64,000 nt of DNA from HK1 sp965202875 (GTDB taxonomy: Bacteria > Pseudomonadota > Gammaproteobacteria > HK1): NCBI GenBank assembly GCA_965202875.1, contig OZ241870.1:5332001-5396000 (forward strand). The letters are read 5' to 3'. Position 1 is the first letter of the stretch. Each line of letters begins with the position of its first letter. Below are positions 53,132 to 61,720 of this stretch, piece after piece. The translations under genes and the position numbers were made by a program. The notes under the pieces were generated by a model. The model did no database searches and was not told the DNA's origin. It saw nothing but the letters and a program-made list of their open reading frames with translations.

Positions 53132-55786
53132 ATGCAGCCCAGCATCTTCAAGTTCGTGCTCAAGTTCAGCCTGCGCCAGCAGATCCTTCTGCTCGCGATG
53201 ACGATCGCCTCGTTTCCGTTCTTCTACCTCCTGCTCTATCTGCCGAAGGTGATCGTGAACGAGGCGATCGACACCGACATCGCCGCGTTTCCCGTGTACG
53301 TCGCGGGCTTCGAGCTCGGGCAGGTCGAATACCTCCTGGCGCTCTGCGCGGCGTTCCTCGGGCTCGTCCTCGTCAACGGCGGCTTCAAGTACTTCCTGAA
53401 CGTGTACCGCGGGGTCGTCGGCGAGCGCATGCTCCGGCGTCTGCGCTACGACCTTTTCGTCCGGCTCCTGCGTTTTCCGCTCCCGCGTTTCCGCCGGACT
53501 TCACAGGGCGAGCTGGTCTCCATGATCGTCGCGGAGACCGAGCCGCTGGGCGGCTACATCGGCGACTCGATCGCGCTGCCCGCGTTCCAGGGCGGGATGC
53601 TCCTCACCCTCCTGGTGTTCATGTTCATCGAGGATCCGGTGCTCGGCGCCGCCGCCGTCGCGCTCTATCCGGTGCAGGCCTGGCTCATCCCCAAGCTGCA
53701 GAAGAAGCTCAACCGGAAGAAGCTGGAGAAGGTGCGGCTCGTGCGCGTGCTTTCGGAGCGGATCGGGGAGGTGGTCACCGGGATCCGCGAGATCCACACC
53801 CATGACACGTCGCGGCTCGAACGCGCCGACTACACCCGGAGGGTCGGCGAGATCTACCGGGTCCGGGTGGAGATCTATCGCCTGAAGTTCTTCATCAAGT
53901 TCGTCAACAACTTCATCGCCCAGATCACCCCCTTCTTCTTCTATTCGATCGGCGGCTACCTGGTGATCGAGGGCGACCTCTCCTTCGGGTCCCTGGTGGC
54001 GGTGATCGCCGCCTACGAGAAGCTCGCGGACCCGTGGAAGGAGCTTCTCAACTTCTACCAGATCAAGGAGGACGCCAAGGTCAAGTACGAGCTGCTCCGC
54101 GAATCCTTCGAGGTGCCCGGGATGCTCGACCAGACACTGATCGACGCGGAACCGCCGACGCAGGCGCCGATCGCGGGCACCCTCACCGCCCGCAACCTCG
54201 ATCTCAAGGAAGAGGACGAGGGCGAGACGACGTTCGCGGGCGGACTCTCCTTCACCGCCGAGCTCCCGGCGAGGCTCGCGGTGGTGGGCGGCGCCGGCAG
54301 CGGCAGCGACCGCCTCGCGCACGTCATGGCGGGCCTCAAGCGTTCGGCCACGGGGAAGCTGCTGGCCGGGACCCTGGACCTCACCGCGGCGCCGGAGTCG
54401 GTCACCGGCCGCCGGATCGCCTGCGTCGGCCCCGAGACGAACCTGTTCTCGGGAACGCTTCGCGACAACCTGCTCTACAGCCTGAAGCACCGCCCGACGC
54501 GGGACGCCGCCTACGACGAGTCCGGCCTTGCGGTGTGGCGTCGTCGCCGGGCCGAGGCCGCGAGCGCCGGGAACTCCGTTCACGACGTCCGTGCGGACTG
54601 GCTCGACTACGAGGGCGCGGGGATCGGGGACGCCGGGGCCGTGACCGGGCGCGCCGTGGAGGTGCTCTCCATCGCGGACATGGGCGACGACATCTACCAG
54701 CTCGGGCTGCGGTCGAGCGTCGCCCCCGACACCGCGCCGGAACTCGCGCGCGGCGTGCTGGAGGCGCGCAAGATGCTGCGGGTGCGGCTGAAGGACCCGG
54801 ACATCGCCCCGCTCGTGGATCTCTTCGATCGGGACGCCTACAACGTCAGCATGACGGTGGCGGAGAACCTCCTCTTCGGCACCCCGAAGGACCGGACCTT
54901 CGATCCCGACAATTTTGCCGGCAACGTGTACGTGCGCAAGGTGCTCGACGACCTTGGCCTGGCGGAGGACTTCGTCGAGATCGGACGGCAGGTCGCGGCC
55001 CTCATGATCGATCTGTTCGCGGACGTCGCGCCGGGCAGCGAGCTGTTCGAGCAGTACAGCTTCATCTCCGCCGACGACCTGCCGGTGTTCCGGAGCCTGC
55101 TCAGCCGCGCCGAATCCGGAGGCCTCGAGACGCTCGGCGAGGAGGACCGGACGATGCTCCTGTCGCTGCCGTTCAAGCTCGTGCCCGCGCGCCACCGCCT
55201 CGGGCTGATCGACGAACCGATGCAGCAGCGCTTGGTCATCGCCCGCCGCCGGTTCTCGGAAGGGTTCGGAGCCGACCAGACCCCCATCGAGTTCTTCGAC
55301 TCCGAACGGTACAACTCGTCGATCTCGATCCTCGACAACATCCTCTTCGGGCGGCTCGCCTATGGGCGCCAGCGCAGCGCGCAACGTATCGGCGCACTGA
55401 TCGGTGAAGTGGTGGACGCGCTCGATCTCCGCCGCGCGATCATGGAACGGGGGCTGGACCATCCGGTCGGCATCGCCGGATCGCGGCTCTCGACCGTGCA
55501 ACGCCAGAAGCTCGCGATCGCGCGATCGGTGCTGAAACGCCCGGACGTGCTCGTCGTCGATCGCGCCACCGCCGCCCTCGACGCCGCGGGGCAGGCCCGC
55601 ATCCTCGATAACCTGTTGAAAGAGTTTGAATCCCGCACCTTGATCTGGATAGTGCACCGTGCCAGCCTTGCGGAGCACTTCGACGAAACGATCGTGCTTG
55701 AAGGCGGCAAGGTGGTGGAGCAGGGCACGTTCGTGGAGCTGAACAGATCCGGGACCGTATTCCACGAGATGGCGGCGGCCGGCTGA
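53132..55786 (+). CDS. Degenerate ABC exporter-like protein with expanded nucleotide-binding domain
   Basis: Protein of 884 aa. The N-terminal part (residues ~1-330) is an ABC-exporter membrane domain with about six spans. The ATPase part is odd. Walker A reads GGAGSGSDRL (residues ~386-395), so the ATP-binding Lys-Ser/Thr is replaced by Ser-Asp. The signature LSTVQRQK and Walker B VLVVDRATAALD appear only near residues 786-815; the catalytic Glu is Arg. About 400 residues lie between, instead of 100-130, and hold three Q-loop/helical-domain-like segments: NLFSGTLRDNLLYSL, MTVAENLLFGTPKD and ISILDNILFGRLAY. ATP hydrolysis seems unlikely in the usual way. The frame is intact. It is followed by a cyclic-nucleotide-binding protein, 96 bp downstream. 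Confidence 0.8.
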   Translation: MQPSIFKFVLKFSLRQQILLLAMTIASFPFFYLLLYLPKVIVNEAIDTDIAAFPVYVAGFELGQVEYLLALCAAFLGLVLVNGGFKYFLNVYRGVVGERMLRRLRYDLFVRLLRFPLPRFRRTSQGELVSMIVAETEPLGGYIGDSIALPAFQGGMLLTLLVFMFIEDPVLGAAAVALYPVQAWLIPKLQKKLNRKKLEKVRLVRVLSERIGEVVTGIREIHTHDTSRLERADYTRRVGEIYRVRVEIYRLKFFIKFVNNFIAQITPFFFYSIGGYLVIEGDLSFGSLVAVIAAYEKLADPWKELLNFYQIKEDAKVKYELLRESFEVPGMLDQTLIDAEPPTQAPIAGTLTARNLDLKEEDEGETTFAGGLSFTAELPARLAVVGGAGSGSDRLAHVMAGLKRSATGKLLAGTLDLTAAPESVTGRRIACVGPETNLFSGTLRDNLLYSLKHRPTRDAAYDESGLAVWRRRRAEAASAGNSVHDVRADWLDYEGAGIGDAGAVTGRAVEVLSIADMGDDIYQLGLRSSVAPDTAPELARGVLEARKMLRVRLKDPDIAPLVDLFDRDAYNVSMTVAENLLFGTPKDRTFDPDNFAGNVYVRKVLDDLGLAEDFVEIGRQVAALMIDLFADVAPGSELFEQYSFISADDLPVFRSLLSRAESGGLETLGEEDRTMLLSLPFKLVPARHRLGLIDEPMQQRLVIARRRFSEGFGADQTPIEFFDSERYNSSISILDNILFGRLAYGRQRSAQRIGALIGEVVDALDLRRAIMERGLDHPVGIAGSRLSTVQRQKLAIARSVLKRPDVLVVDRATAALDAAGQARILDNLLKEFESRTLIWIVHRASLAEHFDETIVLEGGKVVEQGTFVELNRSGTVFHEMAAAG

Positions 55787-55882
55787 CGCCGCGGCGAGAG
55801 GTCGGCGCCGGTCCGCTTGCCGGCATGGCGCGGCCACGCGGGCTCCAGCGCGACGGTGTCCGGCGGTGGGAGCCGGAGAGCG

Positions 55883-56359
55883 ATGATGGATCTCAAGACC
55901 GAAGCCGAAATGCTTCACAAGGTGCCGATGTTTTCGAAGCTGGAGCTTTCGAAACTCAAGCTCCTTGCGTTCACGAGCGAGCTCTGCACCTACGAGGAGG
56001 GCGAGCTGCTCTTCGAGGCCGGTGACGCCGCCGACAGCGCCTACCTCATCATGGAGGGGAGAGTCGAGATCGTCGTCGAGACCGAAGCGGGTCCGGTGGT
56101 GGAAGGTGTGCTCGGCCCGAACGAGCTGTTCGGCGAGCTCGCGGTGTTGACCAACTCGCCCCGCTCGGCGGGGATCCGGGCGTGTAGCGGGCTGGTGGCG
56201 CTGCGGATCACCGGTGAGATGTTCCTCAAGCTGCTCGCGGAGAACCCGGAGGTCGCGCTCGACGTCATGCGCCAGCTCAGCGACAAGCTTGTGCGTGCGC
56301 ACGACCAGTTCGTCGACTTGCAGAAGCGCTTGCAGGAACGGGAGGCCGTGGGGGGCTGA
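55883..56359 (+). CDS. Cyclic nucleotide-binding domain protein
   Basis: Protein of 158 aa consisting of one CRP-like beta-roll (residues ~10-130) with FEAGDAADSAYLIMEGRVEI and GPNELFGELAVLTNSPRSAG, the phosphate-binding cassette region (GELAVLTNSPRSA matches the GELALL...RAA pattern). A C-terminal helix ends in EREAVGG; there is no DNA-binding domain, so it is not a transcription factor. It likely regulates a partner, most simply the degenerate ABC protein upstream, in the manner of nucleotide-gated transporters. Start at 55883 or 55886. A class III cyclase gene lies at 57.4 kb and could make its ligand. Confidence 0.88.
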   Translation: MMDLKTEAEMLHKVPMFSKLELSKLKLLAFTSELCTYEEGELLFEAGDAADSAYLIMEGRVEIVVETEAGPVVEGVLGPNELFGELAVLTNSPRSAGIRACSGLVALRITGEMFLKLLAENPEVALDVMRQLSDKLVRAHDQFVDLQKRLQEREAVGG

Positions 56360-56583
56360 GGGGGCGGCCGGAGAGCGCGGCGGGTTGCCGGGGAGGGCGC
56401 GCGCCGGCGCCGCCCGTCGATTCGCGGGGGCTTCCCCCCGGACAGCGGACCGCCGGAACCGATCGCCGCCCACCGTTGCGGCGGATGCGCGTCCCGGGGC
56501 AACAGCCGCCGGGGCCGGCGTGCCGTCCCGGCCCGCAGGCGTCGGGCCGCGGGTTCGTTACCGGCGCCGGGAGGAGGAGCGAA

Positions 56584-57207
56584 TTGGATCGGAAGCGTTT
56601 CGAAGGACTCTGGAGCCGCCGCATCGGCGAGGACGCCGGCGCGGTGTTCGCGGAGCTGGAGGCGCTCTACCGCGAGCCGCATCGCCGGTACCACACCCCG
56701 GCGCATGTCGAGCACTGCCTGGGTTTCTTCGATCTCGCGGCCGATCGGATGGAGGATCCCGATGCGGTCGAGACGGCGCTGTGGTTCCACGACGCGATCT
56801 ACGACGTCCCGACTCGAGACAACGAATTGCGCAGCGCGGAGCTGTTCGCGGCACGGGCCGGCGGGCGAGGGGAGGAGCGGTTCCGCTCGAAGGTGTACCG
56901 GCTCATCATGGCCACAACGCATCGCGAGCCGCCGGTGACGATCGACGAGTCGTTCATCGTGGACATCGACCTGTCGAGCTTCGGCCTGTCCTGGGAAGAA
57001 TTCCTCCGCGACAGCCTGGCGGTGCGCGAGGAATTCGCGATGGTGCCGGACGCCGAGTTCTATCCCGGACAGAAGAAGTTCGTGGAATCCCTCCTCGCCC
57101 GGCCTACCTTCTGCTTTACGGAGTTCTTCCGGGACCGCCATGAGGTGCGTGTCCGGAAGAACATCGAGCGCCTGTTCGCCAAGCTTCAGGCGCAGGGTCT
57201 GGTATAG
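56584..57207 (+). CDS. HD-domain metal-dependent phosphohydrolase
   Basis: Predicted hydrolase of 207 aa with the HD superfamily signature: YHTPAHVEHCLGFF (first His) and ALWFHDAIYDVPTRDNELRS (the HD pair), then a later His/Asp set (TTHREP, VDIDLSSFG). TTG at 56584 is selected because GGGAGGAGGAG precedes it directly; an in-frame ATG at 56476 would add 36 Arg/Pro/Gly residues. The family is found in many bacteria next to unrelated genes, and substrates are unknown. It may be in the transcript of the ABC and nucleotide-binding genes, but a 224-bp gap separates them. Confidence 0.83.
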   Translation: MDRKRFEGLWSRRIGEDAGAVFAELEALYREPHRRYHTPAHVEHCLGFFDLAADRMEDPDAVETALWFHDAIYDVPTRDNELRSAELFAARAGGRGEERFRSKVYRLIMATTHREPPVTIDESFIVDIDLSSFGLSWEEFLRDSLAVREEFAMVPDAEFYPGQKKFVESLLARPTFCFTEFFRDRHEVRVRKNIERLFAKLQAQGLV

Positions 57208-57407
57208 CGGCGTATCGCCCGGTGGCCTTCAATCCCAATCCCGCTGGTGGAGGCCCCCGTCGCCGCCGATGCCGGGTCTGGCGCCGTTTCCTTCTTCGTC
57301 CCTCCGGAAGGTGGAACATCCGCGTGCGTTGCGGCCGTTCCGGGCGCCGTCGCAGATCGCCGGCCCGGTCCCGGCAGATCGATCGTCGAGGCGGTTCCGG
57401 GGACCGA

Positions 57408-58778
57408 TCAGAGTGGCTGGCCGGACCGGTCGGCTCGAAGCCCCGGCTGGACGTCGAGCTTGTAGACGGTGACCGGGCCGCTCCTTCCACGCACCGTCAC
57501 CGTCCCCAGCGCCTCGAACGCGAAGCTCCCGGGGCCCGCGAGCTCGCGGGTGCGCCCGGAGACGACGATCCGCGTCCCGTGCTCCTTGTTCAGCGCTTCG
57601 AGCCGGGCGGCGAGGTTGACGTCGTCGCCGTGCACGGTGTAGCCGAGGCGGTCACCTGCGCCGACGAGCCCTCCGACCACCACCCCGGTGTTGATCCCGA
57701 TCCTCGACACGAGCCGGAGGCCCGCCCCGAAGGTGCGCGAGGCGAGGATCCCCTGGATCTCGATCGCGGCCCGCACCGCGCGCGCGGCGTGATCTTCCCG
57801 CGCGGCGGGAAGGTTGAAGGTCGCGAGGATGGCGTCGCCCTGGTACTGGTTGACGGTCCCCCCGTGGCGGACGATGGGCTCGCTCACCGCCGCGAAGTAC
57901 TCGTTGAGGGTGGAGATCACTTCGACCGGGGACATCCCCTCGCTCAAGGTGGTGAACCCTTCGAGGTCGCTGAAGAAGATCGTCGTCTCGCGGACCTCGC
58001 CCGCGCCCGCCTCCACCGGCGTCCCGGACGCCTTGATCTCCGCCGCCACCTCGCTCGGCACGAAGCGTGACAGCTCCGCCGCGGCGGTGCTCTCCACGAC
58101 CGACTGCACCAGCAGATCGCGCGCGCGGGTGAGGGCGACGGCGAGGACCCCGGTGACGATCAGGATCGAGATCACCTTGTCGAACTCCGCCCCGAGCAGC
58201 ACGCTGTTCGAGGTCATGTACTGCACGTAGTCGCGGGTGATCATCGGGTCGCCCGGCACGACGCGGATCGCATAGAGCACCATCAGCAGCCATCCGCCCG
58301 CCGCCACGGCGCCGGCGAGCAGGACGTAGCGGGCCTGGAAGCGCAGCGCCCGCAACGCGATGAAGATGAAGACGTAGAGCAGGGTCGGGACCTTGAGGTA
58401 GAACGACGCCGGCTGCGCGTACTTGACGTGGATGCTCCAGATCAGCGCAAGCAGCAGGAGCATGTCGAGAACCACCGAGAGGTACAGCAGCCAGTCGGGC
58501 AGCATGCGCCGGTGGGCGAGGACGAGGCGCACAAGGGTGAAGAGGAGGTACGCGCCGAGCACCCAGGGTTCGGGAGCCAACACCGGCTCGGCGGTGTACG
58601 GCTTGGGGGACAGGGTGTAGAGGATCGAGAAGGTGGAGACGATCGTGAGTTGGACCCACCCGACCAGAATCTCGCTCGACGCCTGCTGGCGCCGGATCGT
58701 GTCGCGCACCCGCGCCGGCAGGGGCGGGGTCTCCCGGCTCCGCAGCGTCATCCGACGCATCGGCAATCGCAGGCGCAT
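57408..58778 (-). CDS. Membrane-bound class III adenylate/guanylate cyclase
   Basis: Protein of about 456 aa with six hydrophobic spans in the N-terminal half (residues ~40-235), a linker helix, then a class III cyclase domain (about 255-450). The first metal Asp is in TTIFFSDLEGFTTLSEGM, the second in YQGDAILATFN. RIGINTGVVVGGLVGAGDRL and GDDVNLAARLEAL are also present. The Lys usually found in the NKxxGD motif is Gln here (VNQYQGD), which may alter base choice. ATG at 58778 is chosen; TTG at 58811 would be an 11-residue longer form. It faces the glycosyltransferase cluster and could signal to the cyclic nucleotide-binding protein at 55.9 kb. Confidence 0.88.
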   Translation of the reverse strand: MRLRLPMRRMTLRSRETPPLPARVRDTIRRQQASSEILVGWVQLTIVSTFSILYTLSPKPYTAEPVLAPEPWVLGAYLLFTLVRLVLAHRRMLPDWLLYLSVVLDMLLLLALIWSIHVKYAQPASFYLKVPTLLYVFIFIALRALRFQARYVLLAGAVAAGGWLLMVLYAIRVVPGDPMITRDYVQYMTSNSVLLGAEFDKVISILIVTGVLAVALTRARDLLVQSVVESTAAAELSRFVPSEVAAEIKASGTPVEAGAGEVRETTIFFSDLEGFTTLSEGMSPVEVISTLNEYFAAVSEPIVRHGGTVNQYQGDAILATFNLPAAREDHAARAVRAAIEIQGILASRTFGAGLRLVSRIGINTGVVVGGLVGAGDRLGYTVHGDDVNLAARLEALNKEHGTRIVVSGRTRELAGPGSFAFEALGTVTVRGRSGPVTVYKLDVQPGLRADRSGQPL

Positions 58779-58964
58779 GCGCGACCTCGCCACCTGGCCA
58801 CCGCGGTTCAACGTTCGGGCCGCAGGCGCACCCGCGTCGCCGAGCCGTGGAATCGTCCCGGAACGTTAGCGGGAAACGCCGCCGGGCGGAAGGCTCCGAT
58901 TGCCGGCCCGCCGGAGATTCGGCTAGGCTCGTACCGGGGGCAGGGAAGACGATGCGAGGCTCAG

Positions 58965-60194
58965 GTGGCCGCGCCACCCAGACACGCCCGGGTGCTGGTC
59001 TACAGCCACGATTCCTTCGGGCTCGGACATCTGCGCCGGTGCCGGACCATTGCGCACGCCCTCGTCGCGCGCCGAAAGGCCCTGTCCGTGCTCATCCTTT
59101 CCGGTTCGCCGATCATCGGGAGCTTCGACTTCCGGACCCGGGTCGACTTCGTCCGCGTCCCCGGGGTCATCAAGTTGCGAAACGGCGAGTACTCCCCGCT
59201 CAGCCTGCACATGGACGTCGGGGACGTGCTGCGGATGCGCGCCTCGATCATCCAGCACACCGCGGAGGTGTTCGCACCCGACGTCTTCATCGTCGACAAG
59301 GAGCCCCTCGGCCTCCGCGGGGAGATCCAGGACACCCTCGAAGTGCTCAAAGCGCGCGGGACCCGGCTCGTGCTGGGGCTCCGGGACGTGATGGACGACC
59401 CCGCCTCGCTCGCCGAGGAGTGGGCGCGGAAAAATCCCGTGCCGGCCCTGCGGACCCTCTACGACGACATCCTCGTCTACGGCCTGCCGCAGATGTGCGA
59501 CCCCCTCGCAGGCATCGGGCTTCCGGAATCGGTGCGGCGCAAGATGACCTACACCGGGTACCTGGAGAGCGCGCGCTCCGCGGGACCGCCGGCGGCGCAC
59601 GCCGCGGCCGCCCTCTCCGACCCCTTCATCCTCGTGACCCCCGGCGGGGGCGGTGACGGCGAAGAACTGATCGACTGGGTCATCGGCGCCTACGAGACCG
59701 ATCCGGCGCTGCCCCACCCCGCGCTGATCGTCTTCGGACCCTTCATGCGGCAGCGGCGCCGGGAGCAGTTCCGCATGCGCATCGCAAGGCTCGGCCGGGT
59801 CGAGGCGATCAACTTCGACGCGCGTCTCGAGCACCTGATGGCGCACGCGGCCGGGGTGGTCGCGATGGGTGGATACAACACGTTCTGCGAAATCCTCACC
59901 TTCGACAAGCCGGCGGTGATCGTGCCGCGCCGGCACCCGCGACTGGAGCAGTACATCCGCGCCTCGCGCGCCGAACAGCTCGGGCTGGTGCGGATGCTGA
60001 GCGACGAGCAGGGCCGGGATCGGGAGGTCATGGCGAAGGCGTTGCGCGCCCTTGTATCGAGGCCCCGCCCCTCCGAGGTCGTCGTGCCGGGTCTGCTGGA
60101 AGGCATCGACAACATCCACCGTCTCGTCGATCGCTGGCTCGAGTCGGCCGGCGAGCCTCCCGGCGGTGCACGCGCCGCCGGCACCACCCGCTGA
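58965..60194 (+). CDS. Predicted glycosyltransferase (COG4671-type, GT-B fold)
   Basis: Protein of 409 aa with a GT-B-like architecture. The N-terminal domain begins RVLVYSHDSFGLGHLRRCRT, a substrate-loop pattern seen in MurG-like enzymes. The C-terminal donor-binding part includes FILVTPGGGGDGEELIDWVI and VAMGGYNTFCEILTFDKPAV. GTG at 58965 is the likely start. It is the first gene of a three-gene co-directional set with two GT4 enzymes; the next gene starts 8 bp after its stop. Acceptor and donor sugars are unknown. Confidence 0.85.
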   Translation: MAAPPRHARVLVYSHDSFGLGHLRRCRTIAHALVARRKALSVLILSGSPIIGSFDFRTRVDFVRVPGVIKLRNGEYSPLSLHMDVGDVLRMRASIIQHTAEVFAPDVFIVDKEPLGLRGEIQDTLEVLKARGTRLVLGLRDVMDDPASLAEEWARKNPVPALRTLYDDILVYGLPQMCDPLAGIGLPESVRRKMTYTGYLESARSAGPPAAHAAAALSDPFILVTPGGGGDGEELIDWVIGAYETDPALPHPALIVFGPFMRQRRREQFRMRIARLGRVEAINFDARLEHLMAHAAGVVAMGGYNTFCEILTFDKPAVIVPRRHPRLEQYIRASRAEQLGLVRMLSDEQGRDREVMAKALRALVSRPRPSEVVVPGLLEGIDNIHRLVDRWLESAGEPPGGARAAGTTR

Positions 60195-60201
60195 ATCCCT
60201 C

Positions 60202-61485
60202 GTGCGCGGGCCCGTCGCGATCGTCGTGAAGGGGTATCCGCGCCTGTCGGAGACTTTCATCGCGCAGGAGATCCTTGCTCTGGAGCGCCGCGGGTTCGAT
60301 CTGGCCATCGTGTCCCTGCGGCGTCCGACGGATCGCTTCACCCATCCGATCCACGCCGAGATCCGCGCTCCCGTGCTCTACCTGCCGGAGTATCTCCATG
60401 CCGATCCGGCGCGGGTGCTGAGGGCGTGTCGGAAAGCGCGGCGCCTTCCCGGGTACCGCCGCGCGCGCACCATGTGGCTGGCGGATCTGGCCCGCGACCG
60501 TACCCCGAACCGGGTGCGCCGCTTCGGTCAGGCGCTCGTGCTCGCGGCGGAGCTCGGACCGGTCGAATCCGTCCATGCACACTTCCTCCACACCCCCGCC
60601 TCCGTCGCCCGCTACGCGAGCGCGATGCGCTGTGTCGGGTGGAGCTTCTCCGCCCATGCCAAGGACGTGTGGACGACGCCGGCCTGGGAGATGCGGGAGA
60701 AGCTCGCCGGCGCGCGCTTCGGGGTCACGTGCACGCGGACCAACCTGGAACGCCTGGCGGCGCTGGCGCCCTCGCCCGGCGTCGTGGAGCTGGTCTACCA
60801 CGGTCTCGACCTCGGGCGGTTCCCGTCGCGGGTGGAGCGGCGGGCGCCTCGTGACGGCTCCGATCTCTCGGATCCGGTACGGATCCTCTCGGTGGGGCGT
60901 CTGGTGGACAAGAAGGGGTTCGACGATCTGCTCGACGCGCTCGCGCTGCTGCGGCCGGGGCTCGCGTGGACGCTCGACGTGGTGGGAGGCGGCCCTCTGG
61001 AAGAGCGGTTGCGCCGGCACGCCGCCGCGCTCGGCATCGGCGGGCGGGTGCGCTGGTGGGGGAGCCTCCCGCATGATCGCGTGGTGGAGCACGCCGCCGC
61101 CGCGGATCTGTTCGCACTCGCCTCGCGGATCTCCACCGGCGGCGACCGCGACGGGTTGCCGAACGTGCTGATGGAGGCCCAGCTCCTCGGCGCCGCCTGC
61201 GTCGCGACCGGGGTGTCGGCGATCCCCGAGCTGATCGAGCACGAGGTCAACGGCCTCCTCGTGCCCGAGCGCGCCCCCCGTGCGCTGGCCGCCGCACTCG
61301 AACGCGCCGTCACCGATCCCGCGCTGCGCGAGACGCTGGCCGAGGCGGGCCGGCGCACGGTGACGGAGCGGTTTTCGTTCGAGGGCGGCATGGCGAGGAT
61401 CGCCGCGAAGCTGGGCGCCGCGGCCGGGCCGGCCTCGAAGTCCGGGCTTGCAGGCGTGCACGACGCGCCCCGGCTCGCCTCGTGA
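60202..61485 (+). CDS. Glycosyltransferase family 4
   Basis: GT-B glycosyltransferase of 427 aa. The N-terminal part (KGYPRLSETFIAQEILALER) is typical of exopolysaccharide biosynthesis GT4 enzymes, and the C-terminal donor domain has RILSVGRLVDKKGFDDLLDA, GGGPLEERLRRHAAALGIGG, EAQLLGAACVATGVSAIPEL and the EX7E-like acidic pair within GLPNVLMEAQLLGA. GTG at 60202 starts 8 bp after the preceding stop. Likely part of a surface polysaccharide or glycolipid cluster; AlgC at 12.5 kb can supply sugar phosphates. Confidence 0.92.
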   Translation: MRGPVAIVVKGYPRLSETFIAQEILALERRGFDLAIVSLRRPTDRFTHPIHAEIRAPVLYLPEYLHADPARVLRACRKARRLPGYRRARTMWLADLARDRTPNRVRRFGQALVLAAELGPVESVHAHFLHTPASVARYASAMRCVGWSFSAHAKDVWTTPAWEMREKLAGARFGVTCTRTNLERLAALAPSPGVVELVYHGLDLGRFPSRVERRAPRDGSDLSDPVRILSVGRLVDKKGFDDLLDALALLRPGLAWTLDVVGGGPLEERLRRHAAALGIGGRVRWWGSLPHDRVVEHAAAADLFALASRISTGGDRDGLPNVLMEAQLLGAACVATGVSAIPELIEHEVNGLLVPERAPRALAAALERAVTDPALRETLAEAGRRTVTERFSFEGGMARIAAKLGAAAGPASKSGLAGVHDAPRLAS

Positions 61486-61720
61486 GGATTGTCCAGTGCA
61501 TCGTCCGACGCGCGGCCGGGAGTTCTCCGGTCTGTCCGGCCCCGTGCCGACGCCGATCGCCGCCGGCCGTCGAGAAGCCGCCGGGATCGGACCCCGGGGC
61601 CGGGTGCCCTGAGCCGTCCGGCACGGGACCCGCCGCACGGCCGGGATCCCCGTCCGATCCTGCCGGCCGTGTGTCGCCACCGGATGTCACGGGTGTCCGC
61701 GGGACCCGCGGGACCGCGCC

